Below, one piece after another: positions 18,335-26,727 of a DNA stretch of 40,299 bases. The translations under genes and the position numbers were made by a program. Under the pieces are notes generated by a model, which saw only the letters and a program-made list of their open reading frames with translations, did not search any database and was not told where the DNA came from. Source of the stretch: Armatimonadota bacterium (GTDB lineage Bacteria > Armatimonadota > Zipacnadia > UBA1398 > JAKPQA01); NCBI GenBank assembly GCA_029547025.1, contig JAKPQA010000154.1, forward strand, positions 1 to 40,299, read 5' to 3'. Every line of letters begins with the position of its first letter. Within the stretch, counting starts at the first letter, position 1.

Positions 18335-18499
18335 CGGAACGATCTCCCTCTCCTGGTGACCCGGGTTTCGGGTGCTCCAGGGAAACAAGGCCGGCAGAGG
18401 GCGATCGGTTCGAGGCTAGAGGACACCCGGCCGATGGCGGATGGCCGACGGTGGGGGAGGCCAGCCGTCGCTCCCACGGCCCCAACTCCGGGCAGCCCG

Positions 18500-20524
18500 C
18501 TAGTCCGTAACGGTGAATGTCTTGCGGGCGGCTATCTTCCCGCCGACGGTGATGGTCACCGTGTACGTGCCGGGCGGCAGGGGCTTGTCACCGACCATGC
18601 TGATGTCGAAGGACACGGAGCCGCTTCCTCCGATGGGTCTGGAGTCCTTGAGGATTTCCTTGCCGTTGCGCGTCCACACGATCTCGCATGGAGTGTCCCC
18701 GGGCACATCGGCGAACTCGTAGACGGTGGCGACGCGGGTCGGCTTGGCGAACCGGTCCGCGGCTCCGACGACCTGGTTGTCGGCCACATCGGTGCCCACT
18801 GACAGACCGCCGATATCGTCTGGCGTGCCGGTTGCCGGTGCGGGGCCGGACGGTGTGGGGGGCGTGGTGGGTGTGGCGGGGGCGGCTCCGCCTGGGCCCG
18901 CAGACGGCGCGGCCGTTTCGCCCAGGACGTCGCCCGGGGGCGGCATGGGCGCCTCGAGCAGGGCCACCTCGCCGGCGAACAGGCTGCGGATCTGGTCATC
19001 CGTGAGCGCACGCGGCTCGGCGAGTCTGACATCGGGCGAGGCGCTCAGCCCTTGCCCCGGCCCCACAGCCGCCTGGGCTCCGCTGGCGCGGTCCGTGACG
19101 CGGACCCGGCCCCGGGCAACCCCAACCAGGGTTGTGCCGTCATCCTGGGCCTGGACCGCGACGGTGGCACCGGTGGACGAGACCGTGGCGGCGGGGGTGC
19201 GCACCTCGAAGGCGGATTCGCGGGGCAGGAGGTCGATGACGGCGCTACCGGTGCCCAGCGACAGCCCGCCATCCAGCAGGACGGCCTTGGCGCCGCCGCT
19301 CAACACCAGTCGCACGCTGTCGGGAATCACGATGGCGATGGGTGAGTCGAGAGCCGTGCTGATGCGGTCGCCGGGTTGCCACCCAAGGGGAATGCCCGTC
19401 GGTATGTCGACGGGGCCCGCTTCGGCGGAACCTGCGGGCACGAGCTGGGCTGGCTTGGCGAGGACATAGAGGCGACCTGCGGCGGTGGCGGTAGGCTTGT
19501 CCGCGGTCGGCTCACGGGGTGCCGTTTCCGGCACGCCGGTGGGTGTGGTCCGCCCCTGGAACGAGCCGATGACCTGGACGAACCGCCGCTCGCCGTTCTG
19601 GTAGACGGCACCGAGCATCACATTGATACTGCCACCCGTGGCGTTCGGGGGGATGGGCACCGATACATCGTAATGCCGCGTGACGGTGGCCTCCGCCTTG
19701 CTATCGAGGTGCACCGACTGCTCCGCCTTCTGGTCTCCGACCGATACTTCGATGTACGCATCGCCGGGCCAGCCCTCGTGACACTGCTTGGTTACGGTTC
19801 CAGAGACCCGGAGCACATCGCCCTGCAGGCTCCCCTCATAGGTCCGCACCCATCCCTCGAAGGGCCCGCCATCGGAGGGAGTCCCAAGGGCGGCGCCCGA
19901 GATGGAGTAGGTGATCTGGAGCGAGTTGAACGGCTCCTGGGGGAACGCCTGGCCGCCTCCGCCCCCACCCGCACCGGCGCCCCCCGGGGCGGTCTTGCCC
20001 TCGAGGAAGTACTTGAGCCGGTAGGCTACGCGGTCGATCCGGCACTTCTTCTGGGCCGGAGGGAAGACGCTACGATCCAGGTAGACATCCTCGATGGTCT
20101 CGTTGGCATCGGTGAGCGAACCGAGGAGCAGCCCGAACTGGCACCACTGATCCCATTCGCGCACCAGCTCCTGTTGCTTCTGCTCCTCGGCGGCGATGGC
20201 GCGCTTGAGCGCCTCCTTGCGGATGATGGTGTCGGCGTCGTTCTGGGCGATGGCCAGGCCCCCTATGAACCCGGTGCCCTGGTATCCCTCGAGCTGGCTC
20301 TGGGTCGACGCAAGGCTGGCTTTGAGACGCGCCAACTCGGCCCGGCTCGCCGTGTACTGGTTGTAGAGGTCCCGCGCATATCCGCCCGGGTTCCCGAAGA
20401 AGGCGTGGCCCGGCGTCTTCCATGGCGGCTCGGCTTGGGCCACCGCGTTGGGCGAGCACAGCAGCGGCCCCGAAGCGACGAGCACAGCCAGAATCAGTCG
20501 GCGGAGCTGGCTCCCGTACGTCAT
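18500..20524 (-). CDS. Exported FecR-domain protein with coiled coil
   Basis: 674 residues from the ATG at 20524, which opens a signal peptide (MTYGSQLRRLILAVLVASGP, cut near AVAQA); the frame is open to 20695 but that extension looks non-coding. Residues ~50-135 are charged, heptad-like coiled coil (ASRAELARLKASLASTQSQL; KRAIAAEEQKQQELVREWDQ). A glycine run follows near 175, then a beta domain. Residues ~430-545 are a FecR domain: LDSPIAIVIPDSVRLVLSGG, FEVRTPAATVSSTGATVAV, VGVARGRVRVTD. A Pro/Thr-rich linker leads to a final beta domain (~600-674) with PPGTYTVTITVGG. Classical FecR proteins are inner-membrane sensors with a sigma factor and a TonB receptor; here neither is adjacent and there is no N-terminal anti-sigma part, so a structural or binding role is more likely. 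It is divergent from the dtxR-feoAB operon. Confidence 0.85.
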   Translation of the reverse strand: MTYGSQLRRLILAVLVASGPLLCSPNAVAQAEPPWKTPGHAFFGNPGGYARDLYNQYTASRAELARLKASLASTQSQLEGYQGTGFIGGLAIAQNDADTIIRKEALKRAIAAEEQKQQELVREWDQWCQFGLLLGSLTDANETIEDVYLDRSVFPPAQKKCRIDRVAYRLKYFLEGKTAPGGAGAGGGGGGQAFPQEPFNSLQITYSISGAALGTPSDGGPFEGWVRTYEGSLQGDVLRVSGTVTKQCHEGWPGDAYIEVSVGDQKAEQSVHLDSKAEATVTRHYDVSVPIPPNATGGSINVMLGAVYQNGERRFVQVIGSFQGRTTPTGVPETAPREPTADKPTATAAGRLYVLAKPAQLVPAGSAEAGPVDIPTGIPLGWQPGDRISTALDSPIAIVIPDSVRLVLSGGAKAVLLDGGLSLGTGSAVIDLLPRESAFEVRTPAATVSSTGATVAVQAQDDGTTLVGVARGRVRVTDRASGAQAAVGPGQGLSASPDVRLAEPRALTDDQIRSLFAGEVALLEAPMPPPGDVLGETAAPSAGPGGAAPATPTTPPTPSGPAPATGTPDDIGGLSVGTDVADNQVVGAADRFAKPTRVATVYEFADVPGDTPCEIVWTRNGKEILKDSRPIGGSGSVSFDISMVGDKPLPPGTYTVTITVGGKIAARKTFTVTD

Positions 20525-20659
20525 CCCACACTCACTCGTCCCGGGTTGCCGAGCGCGAGGAATGGCACGCCCGGATGTTCTCTGCTTGCAGGCTTGGCTC
20601 CTCGCGGGCGTCGGAGCGCCCCGGCCCACGGAAGCGCCGGTGCTTTTCGGTCCGCCAAA

Positions 20660-20699
20660 GATTGTTTTGACATGGGCACTCTTCTGGGCTATCACAATC
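20660..20699 (+). promoter_or_regulatory. Promoter of dtxR-feoA-feoB flanked by an inverted repeat
   Basis: TTGACA at 20667-20672 and TATCAC at 20690-20695 are 17 bp apart: a perfect -35 and a fair -10. The pair is bracketed by GATTGT (20660-20665) and ACAATC (20694-20699), six-base inverted arms 28 bp apart. The location, 70 bp before the DtxR-family start codon, suggests the operator of an autoregulated iron operon. The arms do not resemble the published Corynebacterium DtxR box, so the operator part is inference. Confidence 0.6.
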
Positions 20700-20767
20700 G
20701 GTAGGGTCTCGGGCGGTACGGTTCGGGGCCTTGGCGGCGTGTCACAGCCCGGATCGGGGGAGAGCCC

Positions 20768-21280
20768 ATGGGCGCGGAGAGCCTGCAGTTGACGGCCACG
20801 ATGGAGGACTATCTGGAGAGCATCTTGTTGCTCTCGAGGAAGCGCCGCGTGGTGCGGATGCGCGACATCGCCAATCTCCTTGGGGTGACTCCCTCAACAG
20901 CAACGGGTGCCGTGCAGGCTCTGAAGAAGCATGGTCTGCTCTCACATGAGAAGTATGAGGACGTCATTCTGACGCCGCGCGGGCAGTCGATCGCTGAGGA
21001 CGTGTATCAGCGTCACGAGGACATCCGGGATTTTCTCCAGGCGGTACTCCTTCTGGATCGGGAGATGGCCGAGGAGGAGGCGTGTCGGATCGAGCACAGT
21101 ATCACACCGTTTACATTGGAGCGTCTGAGGCGCTTCGCAGCGACTCTGAGGCTCTGCAACCAGGGGGAGCCCGGGTGCCTTCGGGCGTTCCGTACCTACG
21201 TGGATACTGGCGAGCTGGTGCCTCCCCCGTGTGCCCAGGTGGCCGGGGGACAGCGGCTGCAGCCTGAGGAGGTTGGCTAG
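20768..21280 (+). CDS. DtxR/MntR-family metal-dependent transcriptional regulator
   Basis: 170 residues. The N-terminal winged helix is clear: ATMEDYLESILLLSRKRR, then MRDIANLLGVTPSTATGAVQ (about 31-50) and the wing up to VILTPRGQSIAEDVYQRH. The second half holds the dimerisation and metal-binding helices (EDIRDFLQAVLLLDREMAEE, ACRIEHSITPFTLERL), where family members bind Fe(II) or Mn(II) with Glu, His and Cys ligands. No C-terminal SH3/FeoA-like domain is attached, so it resembles the shorter MntR/TroR/IdeR-like forms. It is first in an operon with feoA (2-bp gap) and feoB, so iron-responsive repression of ferrous iron uptake is the natural role. A strong promoter lies upstream at 20660-20699. 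Confidence 0.93.
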   Translation: MGAESLQLTATMEDYLESILLLSRKRRVVRMRDIANLLGVTPSTATGAVQALKKHGLLSHEKYEDVILTPRGQSIAEDVYQRHEDIRDFLQAVLLLDREMAEEEACRIEHSITPFTLERLRRFAATLRLCNQGEPGCLRAFRTYVDTGELVPPPCAQVAGGQRLQPEEVG

Positions 21281-21282
21281 AT

Positions 21283-21510
21283 ATGCCTCTGACGGCACTT
21301 GCGCCCGGCCAGCGTGCTTTCGTGACGGCGATCAGCGGCGGCCACGGCATGCGCAGACGCTTGGCGAGCATGGGGCTGACCACGGGGTGCGAGGTTGTGG
21401 CGCTGATCAGCCGAGGCCAGGGCCCGGTGGTGGTGGCGGTGCGGCAGACGCGGCTGGCGTTGGGCCGGGGCATCGCTTCGAGGATCGACGTGGAGCCGCT
21501 GGAGGGGTGA
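21283..21510 (+). CDS. feoA: FeoA, SH3-like partner of the ferrous iron transporter
   Basis: 75 residues, preceded by GAGGAGG. The sequence MPLTALAPGQRAFVTAISGG, then MRRRLASMGLTTGCEV and ALGRGIASRIDVEPLE, is the FeoA SH3-like fold of about the normal length. FeoA is a small cytoplasmic protein needed for FeoB activity. It lies between the DtxR-family regulator and feoB, and its stop precedes the feoB GTG by one base, so translation is tightly coupled. Confidence 0.95.
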   Translation: MPLTALAPGQRAFVTAISGGHGMRRRLASMGLTTGCEVVALISRGQGPVVVAVRQTRLALGRGIASRIDVEPLEG

Positions 21511-21511
21511 A

Positions 21512-23563
21512 GTGACACAGCCCGCCACCGAAGCCATGCCGCGTGATCTTACGGTCGCACTCGCCGGCAACCCGAACTCGGGCAAGACGTCCCTGTTCAA
21601 CGAACTCACGGGATCGCGTCAGCACGTCGGGAACTGGCCGGGGGTCACCGTGGAGCGGAAAGAAGGCTACCGCCGGACCGCCAGTGGCCGCGCCCGAGTC
21701 ATTGATCTTCCGGGTACTTACTCCCTGACAGCGAGCTCGCCCGATGAGCGCGTGGCTCGCGATTTCATCATCAGCGGTGAGAGTGATGTGGTCATCGCGG
21801 TGGTGGATGCGAGCAACCTCGAGCGCAACCTGTACCTGGTCGTGCAGCTCATCGAACTGGGCACCCCCCTGGTCGTGGCGCTGAACATGAGTGATGTGGC
21901 CGAGGACCGGGGTTTCGTGATCAACGTGGACAAGCTCTCCGAGCTGCTGGACGTTCCCGTGATTCCCACCTGCGCACACGTGGGGGAGGGTGTGGAACCG
22001 CTCTGGGAGGCGGCACTGGCGCAGGCGCGAGAGGCCCGGGCGCCGCGGCCCATCCGCTACGGCCGCCAGATCGACGAGGCCATCGAGACCGTTCAGGCGA
22101 GCCTGCTCCAGTTGCCCGGTGCCGCCACAGCGGAGCGGCGGCTGGTGTGGCTTGCGATGAGCTTGCTTGTGGGTGAGGAGCCCGCGTGGCCAGGGCTGGC
22201 TGCAGACGACCCAGCCCTCGCGCGGGTGCGGTCCACGGCCCGGGCGGCGGCCCGGCATTTGGAGGAAGTGACCGGCGACACGGCCGAGGCCGTGATCACC
22301 GGAGGCCGCTACGGCGCGATCCAGGGAGTGTACCGCGAGGCGGTGGATGAGCCGCGCGAGGCCGGTCCCACGCCGTCAGACCGCATTGACCGGGTCCTAC
22401 TGCACCGCGTCTGGGCCCTGCCGATCCTCCTGGCGACCGTGGCGGCAATGTTCGAGCTCACCTATGTCGTTGGGGAGTACCCCAGCGGCTGGATTGGGGA
22501 GGGCGTGGCCGCGCTCGGAGGCTGTGTCTCGGCCTGGATGCCAGACGGGCCCCTCCGATCGCTTCTGGTGGATGGCGTGATCGGCGGCGTGGGCGGTGTC
22601 CTGGTGTTCGTTCCCCAGATCTTCATCCTGTTCGCCATCATTGCGCTGCTCGAAGACAGCGGGTACATGGCGCGGGCGGCCTTCGTGATGGACCGAGTGA
22701 TGCACCGGATGCGCCTGCACGGGAAGGCGTTCATCCCGATGGTGATGGGCTTCGGGTGCAACGTGCCGGCCATCATGGCGACCCGGACACTCGAATCGCC
22801 GCGCGACCGCCTGGTGACGATCCTGGTGGCTCCCTTGATGACCTGCAGCGCCCGACTGCCGGTCTATGCATTGATCGCCGGAGCCCTGTTCGGCCCCCAT
22901 GCCGGACTGGCGATCTTCTCGATGTACGTGCTCGGCGTGGTGCTGGCCGCGCTGGTGGCACGGATCCTGCGGCATCATGTGCTCCGGGGCGAGGAAGAAC
23001 CATTCGTGATGGAGCTTCCTCCGTACCACAGGCCAACGGCCAAGGGGATTGCCATTCACACATGGGAACGTGGGAAGCTCTTCTTGCAGAAGGCGGGCAC
23101 TGTGATCCTGGCGGGCTCAGTGATCATGTGGTGCCTCAGTGCGTTGCCTTGGGGGGTGGAAGTGGCGGGCCCCCAGAGTTACGCGGGGCAGCTTGGGAAG
23201 GCGCTGGAGCCGGCCGTGAGGCCCCTGGGCCTCGAGTGGCAGGAGGCCGTGGCCCTGGTGTCGGGCTTCGTGGCGAAGGAGATCGTGGTCTCGACCATGG
23301 GCGTGCTGTATGGCGTCGGGGCCGAGGCGGGCGATGCGGAACTCGGCCGGGCTATCGCGAGCAGCCACCTGACGCCGCTGTCGGGCTATGCCCTGATGGC
23401 GTTCGTGCTGGTCTACTCGCCCTGCATCGCGGCGATTGCCGCCATGAGGCGGGAGACGGGTTCGTGGAAGTGGGCGATCATCGCGGTGGCCTACCTCACG
23501 GCTCTAGCCTGGGTGGTCGCCTTCGTGATCTTCCAGGGGGGCCGCCTGCTCGGGCTGGGCTAG
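21512..23563 (+). CDS. feoB: Ferrous iron transporter FeoB
   Basis: 683 residues, a normal single-chain FeoB. The N-terminal GTPase has G1 GNPNSGKT at 19-26, G2 GVTVE at 44-48, G3 DLPG at 65-68 and G4 NMSD at 125-128. A helical GDI-like spacer reaches about residue 285, then the membrane domain with two Gate regions begins (LLHRVWALPILLATVAAM). The conserved pore sequence MVMGFGCNVPAIMATRTLES is intact, including the Cys. A second Gate follows (LVSGFVAKEIVVSTMGVLYG) and the last helix ends at the C-terminus. The start is GTG at 21512 with GGAGGGG just upstream. It imports Fe(II) across the cytoplasmic membrane, mainly when oxygen is low. No feoC is seen; the next gene is 295 bp away and unrelated. 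Confidence 0.98.
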   Translation: MTQPATEAMPRDLTVALAGNPNSGKTSLFNELTGSRQHVGNWPGVTVERKEGYRRTASGRARVIDLPGTYSLTASSPDERVARDFIISGESDVVIAVVDASNLERNLYLVVQLIELGTPLVVALNMSDVAEDRGFVINVDKLSELLDVPVIPTCAHVGEGVEPLWEAALAQAREARAPRPIRYGRQIDEAIETVQASLLQLPGAATAERRLVWLAMSLLVGEEPAWPGLAADDPALARVRSTARAAARHLEEVTGDTAEAVITGGRYGAIQGVYREAVDEPREAGPTPSDRIDRVLLHRVWALPILLATVAAMFELTYVVGEYPSGWIGEGVAALGGCVSAWMPDGPLRSLLVDGVIGGVGGVLVFVPQIFILFAIIALLEDSGYMARAAFVMDRVMHRMRLHGKAFIPMVMGFGCNVPAIMATRTLESPRDRLVTILVAPLMTCSARLPVYALIAGALFGPHAGLAIFSMYVLGVVLAALVARILRHHVLRGEEEPFVMELPPYHRPTAKGIAIHTWERGKLFLQKAGTVILAGSVIMWCLSALPWGVEVAGPQSYAGQLGKALEPAVRPLGLEWQEAVALVSGFVAKEIVVSTMGVLYGVGAEAGDAELGRAIASSHLTPLSGYALMAFVLVYSPCIAAIAAMRRETGSWKWAIIAVAYLTALAWVVAFVIFQGGRLLGLG

Positions 23564-23858
23564 CATGCGACGGCGTAGTTGCGGACACCACCGGTGTTCG
23601 TCATGATGGCGCGCCAGCCACCGGGCAGCGTTACCCGACGGCGACGCGGCCGATCCCCAGCCCGTACCGTGGCATGCGTCGCCACCCCTGGCTCCCGAAG
23701 GACAGCGAGGACCGCCAGTTGCCGATCTGGCCGTGAGCATCCGGACCTCGAGTGCGGGCTCGAGGGTTGGACAGCCGGAGCCGACGAGCCGGCGGGTCTG
23801 TGTAACTCCGTGGCGCCACGGGTGCACGAGGCGGAGCCATAGAGGCGGAGGGGTCTCC
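23564..23858. other. Gap after feoB with a small hairpin
   Basis: About 295 bp without a convincing gene. A seven-pair hairpin CCTCGAG-TGCGGG-CTCGAGG at 23746-23765 is the only structure noticed. It could end feoB transcription, but lies 180 bp downstream and has no T run. A promoter for the next gene is expected but none is obvious. Confidence 0.4.
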
Positions 23859-26708
23859 ATGCATGACCACGTCATGTTCGTGGGCGACCAGCGGCTCACG
23901 TTCGGGCTGTCTCTTGGGGGCGGCCGACTGCGGGAGCGCGACTACCGCGTCTCGGGGACTGAGATGGCCGTCTCGTTGGGAGAGCCGTGGGTGGTCGAGG
24001 CCGACGGCGAGGCGCTTACGGCGGACCATGGGCCGGCGCGCGTGCTGCGCGACAACGCCACGGAGGCCCGGTTCGTCGGCGAGAACCATGCATTCGGCTG
24101 GGAGTTGGCGTACCAGCTCCTGGGCGCCGGGCGCGTCACCAAGACGCTCACCCTCACACCGAGGCGGCGGGTTCGGATCGAGCGCGTCTGGCTGTGGAGC
24201 GCCCCCTCGCCCGAGCCGCCAGGGGTCGCCCGCACCGGGCTGCAGGAGATCGCGGCCTTCTACCGCCAGGGTGCCGATGGGCTGTTCGTCTCGCTGGACT
24301 TCCCATGGTCGCGGATCACCGCCACCGACGGCGAGGCCCGGGTTGGCTACGTGCCGTTCGACCCGGTCGCCGCGGGCGAGGTCTACACGTGCCACTCGCT
24401 GACCGTCGGCGCGACGCGCGTGACCGGCCGCGTTCGCCACGGGTTCCACGAGGGCGAAGTGGACGCCGTGGATGCGTACGTCCAGGAGCGCTTCGCTCCC
24501 CGCTTCAACCGTCCTCTCTTCAGCACCGCCTGCATCAACAACCGGTACACGCAGGTCGAAGGCGACTGGGTGTTCTACAGCATGCGCGACCACCCGACAC
24601 TCACGATGAACCGCGAGCTGCTCCGGGGCGAGTTGCGGTTGTCGGCGCGGCTGGGGCTCGAGTACTACCAGGTGTTCCCGGGTGTGTTCGACTGGGGACC
24701 GGATGACCCCAGCCCGGAGATGGTTCGGGAGGCCGTCGAGTGGGCCCACGACGAGGGTATCCGCATGGGCGACTATTCGGGCGCCAACGTGGTCTTCTGT
24801 GGCCACTACAATCAGCACCGGAACCGGCTGGATCGGCCCGAGTGGCGGATCATCGACGCCAATGGCAACCCGGGAGCTTTCTGCCTGGGCCATCCGGACT
24901 TCGTCGACCACTACGCGGGTGTCGTCGCGCGCACGTGCCGCCGGTTCGGCTTCGAGCTGCACGCCCTGGACTTCCTTAGCATCGCGCCATGCCACGCGGA
25001 CGATCACGGCCACCCGCCGGGGCCGGACAGCGTCTATCACCAGGTTCGCGGGCTGGTTCGGTTCATGGACGAGGTGAATGCTGTCTCTCCCGAGATGCTC
25101 ATCTGGCCGAACTCGGGCAACTGGTCCGAGTTCCTGCCGAAGCTGGCCTGGTGGGCGCCGTCGCTCTACCTGACCGACCCGTTCGTGGCCACGCCCTGGC
25201 AGGGGCTGAACCAGACTCGGATCCTCGATGACTGCCGCCGCGAGCAGATGGTCGGCCTGCATCATTCGCACTTCGTCCCATACCGCTTCTTCACGAATTG
25301 CCAGTACTTCTTCAGTCAAAACTCGGTGGTGCCCGATGCGCGCGGGCACTACGAGTATGGCGCGCTCTCGACACTGGCCGTCACGCCGAATCTGTGCCTG
25401 GCAGAGGTCCGCCCGTGGCTCGATGGGCTGAGCGCCACGAGGCAGAAGAGTGTGACGGCTTTCTACGCGAAGTGGACGGCGTTCATCAGGGAGCACTACC
25501 GGCTGTGGACACGCACGCATCAGGCGGGCGAGGAGCCGGGGCCGGGCGCGGTGGAGATCTACGGCCATGCCGAGGGCGACCGCGGGTTCGTGTTCGTCGT
25601 GAACCCGCAGTACTGGGGGCGCACCGTCGAGGTGCCCCTCGACGAGGCACTTGGATTCACGGCCGCCGGCCGGTGCGAGATCGTCGAGCGGTACCCGACA
25701 CAGCGCCACCTGCTCACCGCGCAAGGGCCCTTCGCCCTGTTCGGCTCGCGCGTGCCGGTCCACGTGGACGCGCAGCAGGTCCAGGTGCTGGAGGTTGGCC
25801 CGGCGCCGACGGGGCGGTCGGAGCCACGGCTTTGCGGCGTCCCCGGAGCGGTGGAGCGGACCGACACGGGGTACCTCGTGAAGGTGCAGGGGCAGCAGGG
25901 GACCACCGCACGGTTCGCGCTACTCCTGCCCGAAGGACATGTGCCGGTCGTTGGGGCCGAGGTGCGGTGTGTGCTTCCCGAAGAGGATGCGCGGCAGCCG
26001 TCGGTGACGGCGCTGGAGCTGCTGGCAACCGATGAGCGGGGTGCGCTGTTCAACATCACATTCCCCAGGGAGGTCGCGCCAACGGAGCTGCGCGAGTGGT
26101 GGGTGCGGCCAGGTCACCTGGCCGACGGGCTCGCAGCCGGCTGGCACCAGGAGCTCCTCCAGGCCCATCGGGAGCGCTTCCCCCTGGTGGTGGATGCGCA
26201 GGAAGAGAGACTGGAGCTCCCGCTGACGGACGCGGTGGCGGCTCAGCTCGGCCTCGGGCCGCTGGCACGCTTCTGCGGGGCGTACATCGAGAACGCCTTC
26301 AGCGAGATGCAGGAGGCATGGATCGACCTGGAGATGGGCGAGTTGGTTCCAGGCAGAGGAGACGTGCGGTTCGCGAGCGGCGAGGCCATGCCGGAACTTC
26401 GTCCGCTGAGCGCGCTGGCGCGCGACTCGAGGGCGGAGTGGTGGCTGCAGACACGGTTCCGCCTACCGTTCATGTACACGCTCGGCTGCGAGCCGGCGTT
26501 CGACGATCACACCATCCTCGTGCTGCCGTTTCTCCCGCCGGAGGGCCCCGTGGCGCTGAGCGCCTGGATCAACGGCGAAGCGCTGGAGGTGCGGCGCTAT
26601 ACCTACCCGCGCAACCGCGGCTTCGGCTGCTACTACGCTGACCTCGTGGGCACGGCCGCACGTCGCGGCGATAACGTGCTGACGGTACACTACCAGGCGG
26701 GTCAGTAG
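23859..26708 (+). CDS. Large glycoside hydrolase-like protein (possible clan GH-D-type barrel)
   Basis: 949 residues from the ATG at 23859, chosen because GGAGGGG lies just upstream and residues before it look non-coding. No signal peptide, so probably cytoplasmic. The N-terminal ~215 residues look like a beta-sandwich (LTFGLSLGGGRLRERDYRVS). A barrel seems to span ~225-560: LEYYQVFPGVFDWGPDD, EGIRMGDYSGANVVFCGHYN, FELHALDFLSIAPC with Asp371 as a candidate nucleophile, MLIWPNSGNWSEF, and MVGLHHSHFVPYRFFTN. The C-terminal 380 residues are beta-rich. The layout (N-terminal sandwich, barrel with an Asp at a strand end, C-terminal sandwich) resembles alpha-galactosidases of GH27/GH36, but sequence similarity visible by eye is weak and the family is not certain. 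It is 19 bp upstream of a UroD-family gene, so the two are likely cotranscribed. Confidence 0.75.
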   Translation: MHDHVMFVGDQRLTFGLSLGGGRLRERDYRVSGTEMAVSLGEPWVVEADGEALTADHGPARVLRDNATEARFVGENHAFGWELAYQLLGAGRVTKTLTLTPRRRVRIERVWLWSAPSPEPPGVARTGLQEIAAFYRQGADGLFVSLDFPWSRITATDGEARVGYVPFDPVAAGEVYTCHSLTVGATRVTGRVRHGFHEGEVDAVDAYVQERFAPRFNRPLFSTACINNRYTQVEGDWVFYSMRDHPTLTMNRELLRGELRLSARLGLEYYQVFPGVFDWGPDDPSPEMVREAVEWAHDEGIRMGDYSGANVVFCGHYNQHRNRLDRPEWRIIDANGNPGAFCLGHPDFVDHYAGVVARTCRRFGFELHALDFLSIAPCHADDHGHPPGPDSVYHQVRGLVRFMDEVNAVSPEMLIWPNSGNWSEFLPKLAWWAPSLYLTDPFVATPWQGLNQTRILDDCRREQMVGLHHSHFVPYRFFTNCQYFFSQNSVVPDARGHYEYGALSTLAVTPNLCLAEVRPWLDGLSATRQKSVTAFYAKWTAFIREHYRLWTRTHQAGEEPGPGAVEIYGHAEGDRGFVFVVNPQYWGRTVEVPLDEALGFTAAGRCEIVERYPTQRHLLTAQGPFALFGSRVPVHVDAQQVQVLEVGPAPTGRSEPRLCGVPGAVERTDTGYLVKVQGQQGTTARFALLLPEGHVPVVGAEVRCVLPEEDARQPSVTALELLATDERGALFNITFPREVAPTELREWWVRPGHLADGLAAGWHQELLQAHRERFPLVVDAQEERLELPLTDAVAAQLGLGPLARFCGAYIENAFSEMQEAWIDLEMGELVPGRGDVRFASGEAMPELRPLSALARDSRAEWWLQTRFRLPFMYTLGCEPAFDDHTILVLPFLPPEGPVALSAWINGEALEVRRYTYPRNRGFGCYYADLVGTAARRGDNVLTVHYQAGQ

Positions 26709-26727
26709 CCCGACAGGGGGCCTCGCA

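Noticed and set aside
18400-18480. Possible tRNA (a GGTTCGA stretch near 18408)
   Set aside because: No acceptor or anticodon stem could be paired around it. A similar stretch near 29415 was rejected for the same reason. No tRNA or rRNA gene was found.
23631-25763. 710-residue minus-strand frame opposite the glycosidase-like gene
   Set aside because: Composition (His, Arg, Val, Pro heavy) and lack of any motif fit an antisense shadow; the plus-strand gene has normal codon use and a ribosome site.
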